A stretch of DNA of 55,772 nt from Bradyrhizobium sp. ORS 375 (GTDB taxonomy: Bacteria; Pseudomonadota; Alphaproteobacteria; Rhizobiales; Xanthobacteraceae), in the NCBI RefSeq assembly GCF_000239775.1, contig NZ_CAFI01000453.1, positions 1 through 55,772 of the forward strand, written 5' to 3'. The notes beneath the pieces are model-generated. The model had not been told where the DNA came from. It saw nothing but the letters and a program-made list of their open reading frames with translations, and did no database searches. A program made the translations under genes and the position numbers. Shown one piece after another: positions 53,861 through 55,772 of this stretch (position 1 is the stretch's first letter; every line of letters begins with the position of its first letter).

Positions 53861-54798
53861 CGGGCTGCTCTCCAGTCCAGGATCATCTTGAGACATGACG
53901 GATCGTCGAACGCGGTCCGATAGGCGCTCTCCGCAGACGAAGCGTCCGCGTGGTGCGTGATCAGCCCGTCCAGCGACAGACGGCCGGTATCAATCAGGTT
54001 GCGCACCGCGAGCAGATCCTCGTGCTTCCATTCTGCGGCGACGCGGATCGCCGCCTCGCGCATGAAGGCCGGCGGATAAGAGAAGGTCAGCGGCGCGCTG
54101 TAGAAGCCGGCCAGGATGATTTCGCCACGCGGCGCGAGGCGCGCGATGAGACTGTCGAGCAGACCGGCATCGCCACTGGCATCGAAGATCAGGCGGTAGT
54201 CGCGCTTGCTGTCGGCAGCGGGATCGATGACGCGATAACCCATCGCACCCGTGGCACGCTCGGGATTGCTCTCCCACACCACCGGCGGATCGCCGCCCAT
54301 CGCGATGATCAGCCGCGCCAGCAGACGGCCGAGCACGCCATGACCAACCACGCACTCGGCCTGACCGTCGCCGCCGATCGACAGCGCATGATAGGCGGTG
54401 GCGGCCAGCGCGAGCAGCACGCCGCGCTCGCCGTTTAGCTCGTCGATTGCGACCACGCGCTGAGGGGGTACGCTGAGCCGCGAGGCGGCGGCGCCGAACA
54501 GGCTCTTCACCTCGCCGAAGCAGCGCGCCGCGCCCGGCACGAACACGCGCTCGCCTTTTCGAAAACCGGAATGAGGCGCCGCGTGCGCGACACGGCCGAC
54601 GGCCTCGTAGCCCGGCACCAGGGGATAGCCCATGCCCGGAAACTGCGGCATGCGCCCTTCGTACAGCAACCGTTCGGTGCCGGTGCTGATCGCGCTCCAT
54701 TCGATGTCGACGGTCAGGCAGTCCGGGGCATCCGCCAACAGCAGATGCTGCAGCGACAACTCCCTCGGCCTCCCCAGCACCACGGCGATCGCGTCCAT
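53857..54798 (-). CDS. bchC: 3-hydroxyethyl bacteriochlorophyllide a dehydrogenase BchC
   Basis: The zinc-alcohol-dehydrogenase-like enzyme of 313 residues oxidises the C3 hydroxyethyl group to acetyl. EWSAISTGTERLLYEGRMPQFPGMGYPLVPGYEAVGRV is the family N-terminus and CVVGHGVLGRLLARL the nucleotide loop. GGGGAG precedes the start. A PpsR box lies 64 bp upstream, in the crtF-bchC gap. Confidence 0.96.
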   Translation of the reverse strand: MDAIAVVLGRPRELSLQHLLLADAPDCLTVDIEWSAISTGTERLLYEGRMPQFPGMGYPLVPGYEAVGRVAHAAPHSGFRKGERVFVPGAARCFGEVKSLFGAAASRLSVPPQRVVAIDELNGERGVLLALAATAYHALSIGGDGQAECVVGHGVLGRLLARLIIAMGGDPPVVWESNPERATGAMGYRVIDPAADSKRDYRLIFDASGDAGLLDSLIARLAPRGEIILAGFYSAPLTFSYPPAFMREAAIRVAAEWKHEDLLAVRNLIDTGRLSLDGLITHHADASSAESAYRTAFDDPSCLKMILDWRAAR

Positions 54799-54861
54799 AG
54801 CCCAAACTCCCCGGCGACGCCCGCTCTCTTACGGGTGTCAGGTTAGTCCTGTCACGGAGAG

Positions 54862-54879
54862 TGTCAATATAAATTTACA
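54862..54879 (-). promoter_or_regulatory. PpsR-type box upstream of bchC
   Basis: TGTCAATATAAATTTACA is an exact TGT-N12-ACA in the 90-bp crtF-bchC gap. A bchC promoter with PpsR/CrtJ sites is known from Rhodobacter, so an internal operon promoter is likely. Confidence 0.7.
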
Positions 54880-54888
54880 TTCAGAGTG

Positions 54889-55772
54889 TCAGCTTTTCGC
54901 GACAATCACGCTGGCGATTAAGGGGATCCGCGTGCGAAGCACTCGCACCTGCGAAAACCCTGCCACGTTCAACAGCTCCCGCAGGCGGTTCGCGCTGCGC
55001 GGCCGGCCCTGCCCCATCGCCCGGAGATAGATTTCGAAGTAGGCGCTGACACCGTCGCTGCCGCCGGCGGCGTCGCGCATCGGCTCGCCGAGCAGCAATA
55101 TGCCGTCAGCGGGCAACGCCGCGCGGACCTTGGCGAACAGGTGCGCTACCGCGTCGTCATCGTGATCATGCACGACGCGAATCAGCGAGATCACGTCCGC
55201 GCCCGATGGCAGCGGGTCGTCGTAGAAGCTGCCCGGCGAGATGGTCGTGCGACCGGCCAACCCGGCCTTCGCCAGGCGCTCCCGGGCGATCGCGGCGACC
55301 TCGGGCAAATCGAACAGCTGCAATTGCAGCTGCGGCGCGGCGCGGGCGGCGGCCGAGAGGAAGGAGCCGTCGCCGCCGCCGACATCGAGCAGGCAGCGGT
55401 GGCCGGTCAGCGGATAGGCCGACAGCACCACGTCAGCAATCATCGGCTGCGACGCCGCCATCAGCTCGGTGTAGGGCGCGACATCGTCGCGTGTCAGCGA
55501 TTGGCCGCCATGATCGAGCGCATAGGGCCAGTAATGTGCGAGGCGGCGCTCGCGATCATGGCCGCGCAGCAGCGCGAGGGGATCGCCGAGATCGGCATAC
55601 AGCGCGGCGTGATGCCGGACCATCGCGGCAATGCCGGGATTGCCGAGCAGCGCCGCACCGAGCGGCCCGAGCCCATAGCGCGCCGCACCGCGGCGCTCGA
55701 GCAGCTGCAGGGCGCAGGCTGCCTCGCACAGGCTCTCCATTGCCGCCTCGGGCATCGCGGCTCGGGAGGCCA
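54889..55772 (-). CDS. crtF: Hydroxyneurosporene O-methyltransferase CrtF (5' end outside window)
   Basis: At least 294 C-terminal residues are present and the frame is open to the window edge. The SAM-binding motif CLLDVGGGDGSFLSAAAR, the LQLFDLPEVAAIA segment and the catalytic-type IRVVHDHDDD identify an O-methyltransferase of the CrtF type, which methylates the tertiary hydroxyl in spirilloxanthin synthesis. Its place upstream of bchC supports this. An internal ATG at 55755 is not the true start, since homologous sequence continues upstream. Confidence 0.9.
   Translation of the reverse strand, partial: ASRAAMPEAAMESLCEAACALQLLERRGAARYGLGPLGAALLGNPGIAAMVRHHAALYADLGDPLALLRGHDRERRLAHYWPYALDHGGQSLTRDDVAPYTELMAASQPMIADVVLSAYPLTGHRCLLDVGGGDGSFLSAAARAAPQLQLQLFDLPEVAAIARERLAKAGLAGRTTISPGSFYDDPLPSGADVISLIRVVHDHDDDAVAHLFAKVRAALPADGILLLGEPMRDAAGGSDGVSAYFEIYLRAMGQGRPRSANRLRELLNVAGFSQVRVLRTRIPLIASVIVAKS

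Overview
The window is a dense, GC-rich piece of an alphaproteobacterial chromosome. It most resembles a photosynthetic Bradyrhizobium (ORS278/BTAi1 type). The evidence is an aerobic anoxygenic photosynthesis gene cluster with two ppsR genes, a kinase-less bacteriophytochrome next to a heme oxygenase, a red-type (form IC) Rubisco with its CbbX activase, and several GC-rich palindromic intergenic repeats of the kind I recall from Bradyrhizobium. The genus is inferred from gene content and order, not from an RNA gene. No rRNA, tRNA, insertion sequence, phage or CRISPR was seen.

Layout. (1) 1-6651 is housekeeping: two small exported proteins, the divergent pair oxyR/katG (peroxide defence), an MltB-like lytic transglycosylase, an exported PepSY protein and a TetR regulator. 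(2) 6802-15760, minus strand, is a complete-looking cbb operon read in the order cbbF-cbbP-cbbT-cbbA-cbbL-cbbS-cbbX-cbbY. Its LysR regulator cbbR (15925-16845) is divergent. (3) 16894-35096, minus strand, is a photosynthesis superoperon read bchF-bchN-bchB-bchH-bchL-bchM-lhaA-puhA-puhB-puhC-orf-acsF-puhE-hemA-bchE-bchJ, with many ATGA-type overlaps. (4) 35284-41483, plus strand, is aerR-ppsR1-bchG-bch2-bchP-small membrane protein. (5) 41754-46063 holds cytochrome c2 (cycA, minus) and the plus-strand pair ppsR2-bphP. (6) 46298-55772, minus strand, is the second superoperon, read crtF (cut by the window end)-bchC-bchX-bchY-bchZ-pufQ-pufB-pufA-pufL-pufM-hmuO.

How it works together. hemA, bchH, bchM, acsF/bchE, bchJ, bchNBL, bchF, bchXYZ, bchC, bchG and bchP cover most of the path from aminolevulinate to phytylated bacteriochlorophyll a; bchD and bchI are not in the window. 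Puf and Puh proteins form the reaction centre and LH1, with cytochrome c2 as the likely electron donor because no pufC follows pufM. HmuO would supply biliverdin to BphP. BphP, AerR and the two PpsR proteins form the light/redox control layer. The Calvin-cycle operon beside them supplies CO2 fixation as carbon gain and electron sink.

The most notable sequence-level observations are these: a shared 34-bp double PpsR-type operator in front of both bchE and aerR; single PpsR boxes in front of cycA and bchC and inside the 5' part of the bchF frame; one PpsR with a single Cys beside one with none; a palindromic repeat translated as the N-terminus of BchJ; two hairpins between pufA and pufL; and a duplicated operator-like block between oxyR and katG.
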